A DNA stretch of 52,383 nucleotides from an uncultured Eubacteriales bacterium (GTDB lineage: Bacteria > Bacillota > Clostridia > Peptostreptococcales > Anaerovoracaceae), in assembly GCA_902786355.1 (NCBI GenBank), contig CADABZ010000020.1, forward strand, positions 1-52,383, written 5' to 3'. Under the pieces are notes generated by a model. That model was not told the DNA's origin, ran no database searches, and was given only the letters and a program-made list of their open reading frames with translations. Position numbers and translations under genes: made by a program. Of this stretch, positions 52,275 through 52,383 are shown piece after piece (the first letter of the stretch is position 1; each line of letters starts with the position of its first letter).

Positions 52275-52383
52275 CTATTCTGCTTTCCAAAGCGAGTGCA
52301 GATTGCAGTAAGCATAAACTGCTTCCACTTCATCACCATCGCAGATACGGAAGCATGCCTTAGGTGGCTCTCCCGGTTCAAGA
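52275..52383 (-). CDS. dfx: Desulfoferrodoxin / superoxide reductase, C-terminal end (partial)
   Basis: Only the last 35 residues are inside the window, ending at TAG 52275-52277. The visible part begins LEPGEPPKACF and ends AYCNLHSLWKAE. The CNLH motif supplies the Cys and His ligands of the catalytic iron centre in desulfoferrodoxins, where CNxHGLW is usual; here Gly is Ser. The enzyme reduces superoxide to peroxide without forming oxygen, as anaerobes need. The gene continues beyond the right edge. Confidence 0.8.
   Translation of the reverse strand, partial: LEPGEPPKACFRICDGDEVEAVYAYCNLHSLWKAE

Overview
The window reads as chromosome of a strictly anaerobic, fermentative Clostridia-type Bacillota, plausibly of the Anaerovoracaceae / Family XIII kind. 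The grounds are a one-piece pyruvate:ferredoxin oxidoreductase gene (damaged here) beside acetate kinase, a sensory [FeFe]-hydrogenase, a desulfoferrodoxin tail, a 2-hydroxyacyl-CoA dehydratase / benzoyl-CoA reductase (BCR/HAD) family operon, an FHA-FtsW plus class B PBP pair, MltG, and Gram-positive style ribosome binding sites and sigma-A promoters. The lineage is an inference from gene content; no rRNA or tRNA gene is present to test it.

Layout. 1-450 holds no protein gene I can support, but has a minus-strand promoter, a short structured transcript with a strong terminator, and directly behind it a folded RNA resembling the 5' end of a terminator-associated group II intron that leaves the window. 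451-6860 is one minus-strand operon: a large flavin/iron-sulfur oxidoreductase, a HypA-like zinc protein, a 63-aa protein, two BCR/HAD subunits and a 56-aa membrane protein. No ATP-dependent activase gene is next to it. 7079-10156 is a CsoR-controlled copper export operon with two tandem operators and a P-type ATPase fused to a damaged CopZ-like domain. 10173-16684 carries housekeeping and accessory enzymes on the minus strand (hydrolases, 2-hydroxyacid dehydrogenase, flavoprotein, threonine aldolase, MltG), followed by an orphan PTS IIC on the plus strand. 18086-22988 holds PBP, FHA-FtsW and glnS. 23185-26245 is a two-gene hydrogen-sensing module (sensory hydrogenase-PAS plus SpoIIE-type phosphatase). 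26351-31231 is a pair of full-length ATPase-permease ABC proteins.

31432-39837 is central carbon metabolism on the minus strand: class II aldolase, an operon of 2-hydroxyacid dehydrogenase, a zinc-ribbon protein and an iron alcohol dehydrogenase, then nifJ and ackA. nifJ is interrupted by an internal deletion with a frameshift. 39990-43969 is a two-component system whose kinase and regulator genes are separated by a terminator and two unknown genes. 44362-46749 has two convergent WYL-domain regulators. 47795-49830 is the sulfur region: metY with a Met/Cys-containing leader peptide and an apparent terminator/antiterminator switch, divergent from a CymR/IscR-like Rrf2 regulator. 49884-52383 has a Lin0512-family protein, a flavin reductase carrying three mini-rubredoxin modules, a nested-helix RNA-like element, and the 3' end of a desulfoferrodoxin gene.

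The most promising items are the metY leader-peptide attenuator, the activase-less BCR/HAD operon with its own multi-cluster flavoprotein, the damaged nifJ, and the promoter-sRNA-terminator-intron arrangement at the left edge.
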